Assembly: GCF_000482725.1 (NCBI RefSeq)
Contig: NZ_AXWP01000008.1
Location: 91,602-155,601 of the forward strand
Direction: 5' to 3'
Origin: Psychromonas arctica DSM 14288
GTDB taxonomy: Bacteria > Pseudomonadota > Gammaproteobacteria > Enterobacterales > Psychromonadaceae
DNA: 64,000 nt
Part shown: piece after piece, positions 53,822 to 62,943 of the stretch
Layout: each line of letters begins with the position of its first letter
Numbering within the stretch: position 1 is the first letter of the stretch
Notes under the pieces: model-generated
The model's database searches: none
Seen by the model: only the letters and a program-made list of their open reading frames with translations
What the model was told of the DNA's origin: nothing
Position numbers and translations under genes: made by a program

Positions 53822-55240
53822 ATGGATTATCTCCCTATTTTTACCAAACTTAATAACCGCCATTGCCTTGTTGTGGGTGGTGGTGATATTGCTGCGCGTA
53901 AAGTTCACTTATTATTAAAAGCTAATGCTTCTATTACCGTTTGTGCTCCGGAAATCTGTGACTCATTATTAGAAAAAGCTAAAAATAATCAGTTAACGGT
54001 TATCAAAGAAGTTTTTTATGATGAGCTTATCACTGATAAATGGTTAGTTATTGCTGCTACTAATCAGCATCATGTGAATGAACATATTGCACAACTTGCT
54101 GAGCAAAAACAGATTTTAGTGAATGTAGTCGATGAACCTAATTTATGTAGCTTCATTATGCCGTCTATTGTTGATCGCTCACCTATTGTTGTGGCCATTT
54201 CTAGCGGTGGTAAAGCGCCTGTATTAGCACGTTTAATACGCGAACGTTTAGAAGCTTTATTACCCATGCATATTGGCCGTCTAGCAAAGATCTCAGGGGA
54301 TTTTAGACACCGAGTGAAGCAAGTGATCACCAAGGAGTCTTTACGTCGCCGTTATTGGGAAAAGCTGTTTGGTAATGGAGATTTAGCTAGCTTATTACAA
54401 AAAGGCCAAATGGAAAAAGCACAACAGTTGATGGAAGACAACCTCACTGAAGAAGTCGCACAGGGCGACGTGGCTTTAGTTGGTGCAGGACCAGGCGATC
54501 CTTCATTGCTAACGCTTAAAGCCTTACAGTTAATGCAGCAAGCGGATGTGGTGTTGTATGATCGATTAGTTTCAAAAGAAATTCTTGATTTAGTACGCCG
54601 CGATGCGGATTTAATTTCCGTGGGTAAAGCGGCAGGTAAGCATGAAGTTGAACAGTCTCGCACTAATCAAATGTTAGTGGAACTTGCACAGCAGGGTAAA
54701 AAAGTAGTGCGCTTGAAAGGCGGTGACTCTTTTATCTTTGGGCGTGGTGGTGAAGAGTTAGAAGAACTAGTAGAAGCAGGTGTCGCTTTTCAAGTTGTTC
54801 CTGGTATTACCTCTGCCTCTGGTTGTAGTGCTTATGCCGGGATCCCTTTAACTCACCGTGATTACGCGCAATCGGTGACGTTTGTAACAGGGCATAGAAA
54901 GAAAGATGGACAAGCATTAGACTGGAAAGCACTAGCTATTCCGCACCAAACATTAGTTGTGTATATGGGGCTATTACAAGCGCAAGACATTCAAACTAAT
55001 TTGTTAGTGAATGGTCGCGATGCTAATACACCGGTTGCATTAATTAACAAAGGAACCAGTAGTGAGCAGCAAGTGATCACAGGGACGTTATCTGAGCTCT
55101 CTAAGCTCGGTGGCGGACTTGAAGGGCCGACATTAATGATTATAGGTGAAGTGGTTGAGCTGTCTTCTAAGTTAGCTTGGTTTAATCCAGAAAAAAGTAA
55201 AAAGTTATCCCGAGACCCTTTTTTAGTTGATTTGTCATAA
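53822..55240 (+). CDS. cysG: Siroheme synthase CysG
   Basis: A 472-residue trifunctional enzyme turning uroporphyrinogen III into siroheme, the cofactor of sulfite and nitrite reductases. The N-terminal dehydrogenase/chelatase has NNRHCLVVGGGDIAARKVHL and Ser128 in ISSGGKAPVLARLIRE. The C-terminal methyltransferase has VALVGAGPGDPSLLTLKALQ, DVVLYDRLVS, RLKGGDSFIFGRGGEE and VVPGITSASGCSAYAGIPLT. Both halves look intact. It supplies siroheme for sulfate assimilation, which also provides the sulfate donor used by sulfotransferases. A terminator lies at 55296. Confidence 0.96.
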   Translation: MDYLPIFTKLNNRHCLVVGGGDIAARKVHLLLKANASITVCAPEICDSLLEKAKNNQLTVIKEVFYDELITDKWLVIAATNQHHVNEHIAQLAEQKQILVNVVDEPNLCSFIMPSIVDRSPIVVAISSGGKAPVLARLIRERLEALLPMHIGRLAKISGDFRHRVKQVITKESLRRRYWEKLFGNGDLASLLQKGQMEKAQQLMEDNLTEEVAQGDVALVGAGPGDPSLLTLKALQLMQQADVVLYDRLVSKEILDLVRRDADLISVGKAAGKHEVEQSRTNQMLVELAQQGKKVVRLKGGDSFIFGRGGEELEELVEAGVAFQVVPGITSASGCSAYAGIPLTHRDYAQSVTFVTGHRKKDGQALDWKALAIPHQTLVVYMGLLQAQDIQTNLLVNGRDANTPVALINKGTSSEQQVITGTLSELSKLGGGLEGPTLMIIGEVVELSSKLAWFNPEKSKKLSRDPFLVDLS

Positions 55241-55295
55241 ACAGCTATTTAATCTGCTAAAAAATTACTGAGCTAATCGTTTACTGATACCCATA

Positions 55296-55324
55296 AAAAA
55301 GCCTGATTCAATATCAGGCTTTTT
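55296..55324. terminator. Bidirectional rho-independent terminator (cysG/glgA)
   Basis: AAAAAGCCTGAT (55296-55307) with ATCAGGCTTTTT (55313-55324), perfect 12-bp stem, 5-base loop, between convergent genes. Confidence 0.92.
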
Positions 55325-55373
55325 ATTATTTACAGTTTACTCTTTCAGCAATAATACTTTTTTATACTCTCTT

Positions 55374-55398
55374 CAGTAACAGTAACAGTAACAGTAAC
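55374..55398. repeat. AGTAAC microsatellite, four copies
   Basis: AGTAAC is repeated at 55375-55380, 55381-55386, 55387-55392 and 55393-55398, downstream of glgA and cysG. It is outside genes. Confidence 0.9.
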
Positions 55399-55429
55399 TT
55401 ACTTTACCCATCTGTTCTGTTGACTTATT

Positions 55430-56902
55430 TTACCAATGCTGGTGTAAGTGTAATGCTCGTTGATATAAGCGTTCATAATGTTTTGCTGAATCTGACCAGT
55501 AAAAATGCGATTGCATTGCCTGTGTTTTTAAACGCAACATCTCTTCAGGGTGCTCAATATAAAGCAGTACCACACGGCGTAACAGATTTAATAATTGATC
55601 TGGGTTGGCATCATAAAACATAAAGCCATTTGCATGTTCTGAATCTTGGTCATAATCAATAACGGTATCTTTTAAGCCTCCAACTGCACGCACTACAGGT
55701 AAAGTGCCGTAGGCTAAACTGTATAATTGGTTTAAACCACAAGGTTCGAATATAGATGGCATTAAAAAGAAATCTGCTCCAGCTTCAACCAAGTGTGACA
55801 ATTTATTACTGTAAGTATTAACAAACTTAAACTTATCTGAATAATGTTCAGATAAGGCGGTTAAATGGCCCGTAATAGCAGGGTCACCAGAACCTATGAT
55901 GATCAGTTGCACATTATGTTTTAAAAAACGCTCTAAAATTGGCAGAATTAAACCAAAACCTTTTTGATCCGTTAAGCGACAAACCATACCAAAAATAGGC
56001 AAATCAGCTACTTCAAGACCGACTTCTTGTTGTAATGCTTGCTTACATTTTTCTTTCCCAGATAAATCTTCATGGTTAAAGTTAAATGGAATTAGGTTAT
56101 CTGTTTCAGGACTCCAATCATTATAATCACAGCCGTTTAAAATTCCTTCAAAGTCATGGATACGTTCAATAAAGTGATGTGACATACCATGGGAGCCTAA
56201 AGGTGTTAATAGTTCACTCGCATAATTAGGGCTAACGGTATTTACTTTGTCTGCATAAATAACGCCGACTTTTAAGTAGTTAATATAACTGAAGTTTTCT
56301 AAAACGCGTTCATCCATACATGAGCTAACTTCTGGGATCAGGTTTAATTGTGACTTTTCAAATATACCTTGGTATGCAGAGTTATGGCTGGTCAGCACAG
56401 TTTTGGTGTGTGCAAAATGAGAATGGTCATGGAAACGTGTTTTTAATAGGTAAGGTACTAAACCTGTATGCCAATCATTACAATGAATGATATCAGGAGA
56501 GAAGCCTTCAGCTAATGAAGTTAATAGCGATGCTAAGCTGAAAAATGCAAAACGTTCTCCATTATCTTGGTATGCATTATTTTCTTCACCGTAAAAGCCT
56601 GCACGGTCAAAATAATGTGCATTATCAATGGCTAAAACTTTAATCCCATCCAGTGATAACTCTTTTACTGTGAACTGTACGTCTGGTCGAGAAGAGTCTG
56701 TGTGCAAGGTTAATTGATGCACTTGTTGAGCATGTTCACGGTGTTCAATGGTGCGATAAAATGGTGTAATAATAACCACTTCATGGCCTAAATTGCGAAG
56801 TTCAAGCGGTAATGCTTTTGCTACGTCTGCAAGGCCACCTGTTTTAGAAAAACCTTCAACTTCAGACGAAATAAATAAAATTTTTAATTTTTGAGAATCC
56901 AC
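55430..56902 (-). CDS. glgA: Glycogen synthase
   Basis: A 490-residue GT5 enzyme that extends alpha-1,4-glucan from ADP-glucose. The N-terminal ADP-glucose loop is EVEGFSKTGGLADVAKALPL (KTGG), with IIHCNDWHTGLVPYLL and VLTSHNSAYQGIF. The C-terminal donor domain has PIFGMVCRLTDQKGFGLILP and FLMPSIFEPCGLNQLYSLAY GT. The start is a GTG at 56902, five bases after a perfect AGGAGG. It follows glgC in the same direction, but a hairpin lies between them at 56940. Confidence 0.95.
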   Translation of the reverse strand: MDSQKLKILFISSEVEGFSKTGGLADVAKALPLELRNLGHEVVIITPFYRTIEHREHAQQVHQLTLHTDSSRPDVQFTVKELSLDGIKVLAIDNAHYFDRAGFYGEENNAYQDNGERFAFFSLASLLTSLAEGFSPDIIHCNDWHTGLVPYLLKTRFHDHSHFAHTKTVLTSHNSAYQGIFEKSQLNLIPEVSSCMDERVLENFSYINYLKVGVIYADKVNTVSPNYASELLTPLGSHGMSHHFIERIHDFEGILNGCDYNDWSPETDNLIPFNFNHEDLSGKEKCKQALQQEVGLEVADLPIFGMVCRLTDQKGFGLILPILERFLKHNVQLIIIGSGDPAITGHLTALSEHYSDKFKFVNTYSNKLSHLVEAGADFFLMPSIFEPCGLNQLYSLAYGTLPVVRAVGGLKDTVIDYDQDSEHANGFMFYDANPDQLLNLLRRVVLLYIEHPEEMLRLKTQAMQSHFYWSDSAKHYERLYQRALHLHQHW

Positions 56903-56939
56903 TGGGACCTCCTTTGGTATAGGCCATGGATAGCAATAA

Positions 56940-56965
56940 AAAAGCCACCAGAAATAGTGGCTTTT
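56940..56965 (-). terminator. Terminator-like hairpin between glgC and glgA
   Basis: AAAAGCCAC (56940-56948) pairs with GTGGCTTTT (56957-56965) across eight bases. Read on the minus strand it follows the glgC stop and ends in a T-run. It could reduce read-through into glgA. Confidence 0.65.
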
Positions 56966-56982
56966 AAAATCATTGTACTGGT

Positions 56983-58206
56983 TTAAAAACCGATTCTAGA
57001 TCCTTTCGGAATAACTACAATACCTTCGTCAGAAACGGTAAAGCGTTTTTTATCATCCTCTAGATTAACACCAATTTCTATTCCATCGGCAATTCTTACG
57101 TCTTTATCAATAATTGTTTTGGTAATAACGCAATTTTTACCGATTTTAGTATCACCTAATAATACTGATTGATAAATATCCGTACCTTGACCAACAAAAC
57201 AGTTAAAACCAAGAACTGATTTTCTGACCGTTGCACCAACAATTAGTGCACCATCGGAAATCAATGAGCGGCGAATACTACAGGTGATATCGCCATCATT
57301 TTGGAAATTAGCTGCTGGAAGTGGTGGATAATGTGTATGCATTGGCCACGCTCTATTGTAAAAAGAGATAGGCGGTACGGATTTAATCAAATCCATATTC
57401 GCTTCCCAGTATGACTCAATCGTACCCACATCACGCCAGTAAGCTTCCCCTTCTTCATTGGGGATTTTATTAGTTGTAAAGTCATACACAAAAACTTTAC
57501 CGCTTGGCATTAAATAAGGAATGATATCTTTTCCAAAGTCATGACTTGATTCATCATCTGCTGCATCGCGGATCAATTCATTTTGCAACTCTGCAGATTT
57601 AAAAACGTAGTTACCCATTGATGCCAGTACATGGTCTGGGTCGCCAGGGATCGTTTTGGCATCTTCTACAGTTGGTTTTTCTGCAAAACCTATCATACGA
57701 CCTTCTTCATCGACTTCGATAATACCAAAGTGATAAGCCTGTTCTTTAGGTAGGCGGATCGCGGATACGGTTAATATTGCATCTTTTTGTTTATGAAATT
57801 CAAGTTTTTGGCGGATATCCATCTTGTAGATATGGTCACTACCGAATATACAAATGGTATCTGCATCATCTGATTGGATAAATTGTAAGTTTTGATAAAT
57901 TGCATCAGCTGTACCGCTGTACCAATGCTTACCCTTACGCATTTGCGCAGGAATTGCATCGATAAAAGTGTCAGTAAAGCTGTTTACTTCCCAAGCTTCA
58001 CGAAGATGATCGTTCAAAGATTGAGATTTAAATTGAGTCAGTACGTAAATACGTAATAAGTCAGAATTTACAAAATTATTAAGTACACAGTCAATTAGAC
58101 GGTAACTTCCTCCAAAAGGCACAGATGGTTTGGTGCGCGATTGGGTTAAGGGGTACAGGCGTGAACCTTCACCACCTGCTAAAATCATCGAGAGAACTTT
58201 TGCCAT
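56983..58206 (-). CDS. glgC: Glucose-1-phosphate adenylyltransferase (second copy)
   Basis: A 407-residue ADP-glucose pyrophosphorylase. Motifs: LAGGEGSRLYPLTQSRTKP, VPFGGSYRLIDCVLNN, FGSDHIYKMD, FAEKPTVEDAKTIPGDPDHV and a C-terminal left-handed beta-helix ending IGVNLEDDKKRFTVSDEGI. It has the same length and order as the copy upstream (58262), which it strongly resembles along the whole protein. The two may be differently regulated subunits or redundant enzymes. The ATG follows GAGGTTTTCTC. Two closely related glgC genes with glgA form one minus-strand operon. Confidence 0.95.
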   Translation of the reverse strand: MAKVLSMILAGGEGSRLYPLTQSRTKPSVPFGGSYRLIDCVLNNFVNSDLLRIYVLTQFKSQSLNDHLREAWEVNSFTDTFIDAIPAQMRKGKHWYSGTADAIYQNLQFIQSDDADTICIFGSDHIYKMDIRQKLEFHKQKDAILTVSAIRLPKEQAYHFGIIEVDEEGRMIGFAEKPTVEDAKTIPGDPDHVLASMGNYVFKSAELQNELIRDAADDESSHDFGKDIIPYLMPSGKVFVYDFTTNKIPNEEGEAYWRDVGTIESYWEANMDLIKSVPPISFYNRAWPMHTHYPPLPAANFQNDGDITCSIRRSLISDGALIVGATVRKSVLGFNCFVGQGTDIYQSVLLGDTKIGKNCVITKTIIDKDVRIADGIEIGVNLEDDKKRFTVSDEGIVVIPKGSRIGF

Positions 58207-58261
58207 GAGAAAACCTCATCTAAGTAATATAAAAAATAGTCATTTGTAATCCTATGCCAGT

Positions 58262-59488
58262 TTAATCAAAACCCACACGGCTACCTTTTGCAATCACAAC
58301 AATGCCTTTTTCAGAGACAGTAAAGTGCTTGCGATCCTCTTCTAAATTTTCACCTATCACCATGCCAGGAGCTATTTCTACATTCTTATCTAGTATTACA
58401 TTAGTGAGGCGTGCACCACTACCAACTTTAGCGTTACCTAGGAAAACACAGCCTTTGATTTCTGCATTGGTACATAAATGTGTTCTGAAACCTAAAATAG
58501 AATTTTCGATAGTTGCACCATTAATATACGAACCAGCTCCAAGGTGGGATTTAGAAACGTGACTTACTGAGTCACCTTGATCTCGGAATGTTGCTGGTGG
58601 TAACGGTGGATGGTAAGTGTGTAAAGGCCAATGCTTGTTATACAAAGAAATAGGTTGATTGTCGCTTAATAAGTCCATGTGCGCTTCCCAATAGGAATCG
58701 ATGGTACCTACATCACGCCAATATGCATGCTCTGGTTCACCTGGTATTTTATTTTTACTAAAGTCATACACAAAAACTTTACCCTGAGGGAATAGTTTAG
58801 GAATAATGTCTTTACCAAAATCATGACTAGAGTCTTCTATTGCAGCATCTTTTTCAAGTTCTTCCACTAGTGTGTCGGCTTTGAAAATGTAGTTACCCAT
58901 TGAAGCTAATACATGGTCAGGGTCTCCAGGAATTGTTTTTGCATCTTCAACAGAAGGTTTTTCTGCAAATCCAATCATATGGCCTGCTTCATCAATCTCG
59001 ATGATACCAAAATGGAAAGCTTGTTCTTTTTGCACTCGAATTGCTGCAACTGTTAAGTCTCCTCCCATTTCTTTATGGTAATCAACCATTTGTTGCACAT
59101 CCATTTTATAGATATGGTCACTACCAAAGATACAAACATGTTCTGCTTCATTTTTGGTGATAAAACGAGAGTTTTGATAGATGGCATCTGCGGTACCTGA
59201 ATACCAGTTTTTGCTTACACGTTGCTGAGCGGGTATTGCTTCAATAAAACGATCTGAAATACTGGAAAGTCGCCAAGCTCGGCGTAGATGAATATTCAGA
59301 GATTGAGATTTGAATTGGGTTAGAACGTAAATTTTCATTAAATCTGCATTTACGAAATTATTTAATGCAAAATCTACTAATCGATAATTGCCGCCAAAAG
59401 GCACGGCGGGTTTGGTTCTGTTCTGGGTTAATGGGAAAAGCCGAGAGCCTTCACCCCCAGCAAGAATCATAGCCAAAATACCAGCCAT
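58262..59488 (-). CDS. glgC: Glucose-1-phosphate adenylyltransferase (first copy)
   Basis: About 408 residues. I start at ATG 59488 with GGAGG just upstream; the frame extends to 59551 without support. Motifs: LAGGEGSRLFPLTQNRTKP, VPFGGNYRLVDFALNNF, FGSDHIYKMDVQQM, FAEKPSVEDAKTIPGDPDHV and a beta-helix tail IGENLEEDRKHFTVSEKGI. The nearest relative in the window is the copy at 56983. Differences fall in the N-terminal and hexapeptide regions, where allosteric effectors act in E. coli GlgC. Confidence 0.95.
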   Translation of the reverse strand: MAGILAMILAGGEGSRLFPLTQNRTKPAVPFGGNYRLVDFALNNFVNADLMKIYVLTQFKSQSLNIHLRRAWRLSSISDRFIEAIPAQQRVSKNWYSGTADAIYQNSRFITKNEAEHVCIFGSDHIYKMDVQQMVDYHKEMGGDLTVAAIRVQKEQAFHFGIIEIDEAGHMIGFAEKPSVEDAKTIPGDPDHVLASMGNYIFKADTLVEELEKDAAIEDSSHDFGKDIIPKLFPQGKVFVYDFSKNKIPGEPEHAYWRDVGTIDSYWEAHMDLLSDNQPISLYNKHWPLHTYHPPLPPATFRDQGDSVSHVSKSHLGAGSYINGATIENSILGFRTHLCTNAEIKGCVFLGNAKVGSGARLTNVILDKNVEIAPGMVIGENLEEDRKHFTVSEKGIVVIAKGSRVGFD

Positions 59489-59618
59489 AAAAGCCTCCAC
59501 ATATTTTGTATAATAAAAAGCTATGCCAATACGGCGATAGCGCCTGTCCAATTATTTAATAATTTCAACTTTCTGACATTAGCAATAAAAACAAAGTTAT
59601 GAAATGCCTGCTTGATGA

Positions 59619-60668
59619 TTATTTGAGACAGCTCAATACTTTAAATTTATTGTTTTGGGCATTTTCAATGAATTTTTTATAAGTAAGGGTTAAAAGTGGC
59701 TCATAGCGTAGGAATTTATTAGCAACAATAGTCAATTTTCCTTTCTTTTTCAAAAATTTAATTGACTGATTTATAAATGTTTCTGCTGCGTCATAGTTCG
59801 TTTTTTGACCAGAATGAAAGGGAGGGTTCGAAAGCAATACATCATATTCTTTGCTTACGTTGGAAAAAACATCCGATGCAAACACTTTCGCGTGTAAATT
59901 ATTTTTTTCTAGGGTCAATTTAGCACTAGCAAGTGCGTAAACGTTAACATCAATTAAATCTAAGCTTAATTTGGGATGCTTTTTAAGCAGGTAGCAAGAG
60001 AGCACGCCAGCACCACAACCAAAGTCTAAGCCGTCTCCACTTAATTGATCGGGCAAATTATTGAGTAACAGTTCACTACCTTTATCTAATTCACCAAAAC
60101 TAAATACGCCAGGTAATGAGCGAATGGTAAGAGAGACATCATTAATATTAAGCTGGTAATCTTTTATCCATTGTTGTTGGTCAAAAGTAGCGACGGGTTT
60201 AGTTAGCTGCGCATAAATAATGCTGCAATGACGAGCAGAGTCAATGGCGTTGCTATTTTCAGCATAGGGAGTCAACAGAGACGCGACACTTTTTATCCCA
60301 CACTTTTTCTCTCCAACTAATACAATATCCGCATTTTGCTTTAGGTGAGGAGTCAGGTTTGCCAGTAAATATTCAATTTCTGTTTTTGCTTTAGGGATAT
60401 AAATCAATAATAGATCGAACTTCTCTTGATCATCTCTGCCTTTATAGTCTGCGGTAAAGTGAACTTCAGAAGATCCTAGTTGGCCTTCTAATTGATGATA
60501 ATAACGATAATCGTTAAAACAAAAACAACTTGATGATGCTATTGTTTGTAAATGAATGGGGTAATTATCATCAATGTTACCTGCCACTAAAATAGACTTT
60601 CCGGAAAATAAAGATTCATTACGCTGTAAAACTTGACTTGGATTTGAATAAATTTGATTAGAGGCCAT
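59619..60668 (-). CDS. rsmC: 16S rRNA (guanine1207-N2)-methyltransferase
   Basis: A 349-residue RsmC. The N-terminal half is the degenerate methyltransferase domain (SQVLQRNESLFSGKSILVAG). The C-terminal half binds S-adenosylmethionine with LDFGCGAGVLSCYLLKKHPK then LSLDLIDVN, and has the catalytic LLSNPPFHSGQKTNYD. LPGVFSFGELDKGSELLLNN is also conserved. It methylates G1207 of 16S rRNA in the 30S subunit. Divergent from csrD over 225 bases. Confidence 0.94.
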   Translation of the reverse strand: MASNQIYSNPSQVLQRNESLFSGKSILVAGNIDDNYPIHLQTIASSSCFCFNDYRYYHQLEGQLGSSEVHFTADYKGRDDQEKFDLLLIYIPKAKTEIEYLLANLTPHLKQNADIVLVGEKKCGIKSVASLLTPYAENSNAIDSARHCSIIYAQLTKPVATFDQQQWIKDYQLNINDVSLTIRSLPGVFSFGELDKGSELLLNNLPDQLSGDGLDFGCGAGVLSCYLLKKHPKLSLDLIDVNVYALASAKLTLEKNNLHAKVFASDVFSNVSKEYDVLLSNPPFHSGQKTNYDAAETFINQSIKFLKKKGKLTIVANKFLRYEPLLTLTYKKFIENAQNNKFKVLSCLK

Positions 60669-60893
60669 ATAAAAGTCCTATTACAGCTTGTGATTAAAAG
60701 TTTGAATGATCATATATCCACGCTACTTCGACCTTACAGCTGGTAATGTATTTGAGCTGTAAGGGTATATATACCTAAAATGCATAAACATGGGCGTTTA
60801 AGTCATTAGGTTATAGAGTCTGAGGGCAGTATTATAAGGGTATTTTAACGATTACTCACCTAATCATGGAAAATAGTTTGTCACAGGGATGTT

Positions 60894-62807
60894 ATGAAGT
60901 TTACTAATAAATTTACGTTTATTACGAGTGCTATTGTGTTGACTTGTATTGCGTTGGTACTGGCAGGCGGTATGGTTAGTTTACGTGCTTTGTCCTTGAA
61001 GTATCATCAGCAACGTATTGATAGCATTATTCAAGTTATTGAGAAGCAAGTAGCGAAGCAAACTACTATCACTCAATTTGATCACTGGTTACCTGATGTG
61101 CTGGATGCCTCGGGAGTGGTTCGTTTACGTGTTGAGCGGGATCAGCAAATTGTTTATCAAAATTATTATGAAGGGCGACGCTATTTTCCTTCTCGATTAT
61201 TATTACGCTATGACTATGATCTAAAGTATTACCCCAGTGTTCGAGTAATAATACACACTCGACAGCCTTTTTCTGATCTCAAATTTACCTTTTGGCCATT
61301 ATTAGGGATCACCTCAGCAGTTATTTTATGCCTTAGCTTATTATGGTTTGCCATTCGTTGGATGCGACGTTCTTTTTATGGTGCCGAGCTATTAGAACGC
61401 CGCGCTCGTTATCTATTACAAAATAATCCCACTGCTCGTTTTGCACAAAAAGGTGAGTGGCCAAAAGCTGCGAGTAAAGCTTTGGATGTGCTATCTGAGC
61501 GATTAGAGAACAGCCGTAAAGAGCGAAGTATCTTTGATACACATATTCGCGGAAAAGTATTCTTAGATGAAGATACCGGTTTAGGTAATCGCTTAGCCTT
61601 TGAAAATAGGTTAGATGCAGTAGCGATGGATGAAAATTTTTTAGCTAGCACCTTAATGTTAATTAGTTTGACTGAGTTAAGTGCAGTTAAACACCAGTTT
61701 GGTGCCGCTGAAGGTGAAAAAATCATTCAGCAGGTTGTTGATTTATTGCACCACTTTTGTGCTCGCTACGACGATAGTTTTTATGGCAGGGTTCAGAAGT
61801 CAGAGTTTGTGATCCTATTACCACAGATGTCCTACCAAGAAACCAAAATAGCTGCTAAACAGTTAGCTAAACTGTTGTCTCAACTACTCCTGCCAGATGC
61901 CACTTGGACTGATAATTTCTATCACGTTGGTGTAGTTAATTTTCCTTTTGGTGCTAAAACTATGCATATTATCGATGATGTTAATCAATCATTATTAGTC
62001 GCAGAGCATCAGAAAATTAGTGGTTGGCACTTGTCAGAGGAAGATAAAAATCAAGCGGTCATAGTCAAAGGAACAGTGCGTTGGCGTGCATTATTAACAG
62101 ATATTTTAGATAGACAAGCGCTGTTAATGTATCGACAACATCTTATGCATCGCGATGGCATGAGTATTTTATATTGCGAGTTGTGGCCGCGTATTATTGG
62201 ATACCAAAAAGAAATTATTGCCGCCGGTACTTTTATGCCAATGGCTGAAAAGTGTGGTTTAAGTGATCAAATAGACAAACAAATGCTAGAAAAAGTATTG
62301 GCGTTGTTAGTGATGCGTGGTGAGTTGTCTAAGCCTATCGCGGTTAATTTAGGTGCTCACCTTCTGATGAATAAAAAGAATCATCAATGGTTTATGTTTG
62401 AGTTGATGCAACAAACTCGGCAAATTCGCCATAATTTAGTGATTGAAGTGTCAGAGCATTTGATTGATAAAGATTATTTTGCACTTCGTTCTGCCTTAAA
62501 TGCTTTACAAAAAGTGGGTTGTAAGATTGCGGTGGATAATGTCGGTAAGTCAGTGGTCAATACCTCCTATATACTGGATTTTAATATTGATTACTTAAAA
62601 TTACACGCCAGTTTAATCCGTGATATTCATAATCGTAAAACTAATCAAATCGCAGTACAAAGCTTAATGGCTAGTTGCTTGAATAGTCATGCGAAAGTGA
62701 TTGCTGTTGGTGTGGAAAGTAAAGAAGAGTGGGAATGTCTGTTGCGACTGGGTATTTATGCCGCGCAAGGATCATTATTTTCGACCCCTCAGGCAATGAG
62801 TATTTAG
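60894..62807 (+). CDS. csrD: CsrD-like RNA-turnover regulator with degenerate GGDEF and EAL domains
   Basis: A 637-residue membrane protein (E. coli CsrD 646). An N-terminal transmembrane segment (residues ~7-30) and a second near 140-160 flank a periplasmic part. A cytoplasmic linker then a GGDEF-like domain follows in which the motif is QKSEF (Gln301-Phe305), and an EAL-like domain in which EAL is ELW (429-431). Both therefore lack residues for c-di-GMP synthesis or hydrolysis, as in E. coli CsrD, which controls RNase E decay of CsrB and CsrC RNAs. Shared blocks include KGTVRWRALLTDIL and NIDYLKLHASLIRDI. Confidence 0.9.
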   Translation: MKFTNKFTFITSAIVLTCIALVLAGGMVSLRALSLKYHQQRIDSIIQVIEKQVAKQTTITQFDHWLPDVLDASGVVRLRVERDQQIVYQNYYEGRRYFPSRLLLRYDYDLKYYPSVRVIIHTRQPFSDLKFTFWPLLGITSAVILCLSLLWFAIRWMRRSFYGAELLERRARYLLQNNPTARFAQKGEWPKAASKALDVLSERLENSRKERSIFDTHIRGKVFLDEDTGLGNRLAFENRLDAVAMDENFLASTLMLISLTELSAVKHQFGAAEGEKIIQQVVDLLHHFCARYDDSFYGRVQKSEFVILLPQMSYQETKIAAKQLAKLLSQLLLPDATWTDNFYHVGVVNFPFGAKTMHIIDDVNQSLLVAEHQKISGWHLSEEDKNQAVIVKGTVRWRALLTDILDRQALLMYRQHLMHRDGMSILYCELWPRIIGYQKEIIAAGTFMPMAEKCGLSDQIDKQMLEKVLALLVMRGELSKPIAVNLGAHLLMNKKNHQWFMFELMQQTRQIRHNLVIEVSEHLIDKDYFALRSALNALQKVGCKIAVDNVGKSVVNTSYILDFNIDYLKLHASLIRDIHNRKTNQIAVQSLMASCLNSHAKVIAVGVESKEEWECLLRLGIYAAQGSLFSTPQAMSI

Positions 62808-62943
62808 CACTGCTAAGCGTAAATCGTTGCTACTAAGCTGATAGCTCTTTTACTAATCCGCTTGCATTGTTACCAAGCAGGCAGCTTTTTTATAACGTTG
62901 ATGACTCTTTTTCTGATCCGAGAATCAATAAGCACAGCAACGT

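Noticed and set aside
55420-55623. Plus-strand frame inside glgA
   Set aside because: A shadow of glgA with no start signal.
62813-62902. Possible terminator between csrD and the PLP enzyme
   Set aside because: Only a five-base stem GCTTG/CAAGC with a long loop could be drawn.
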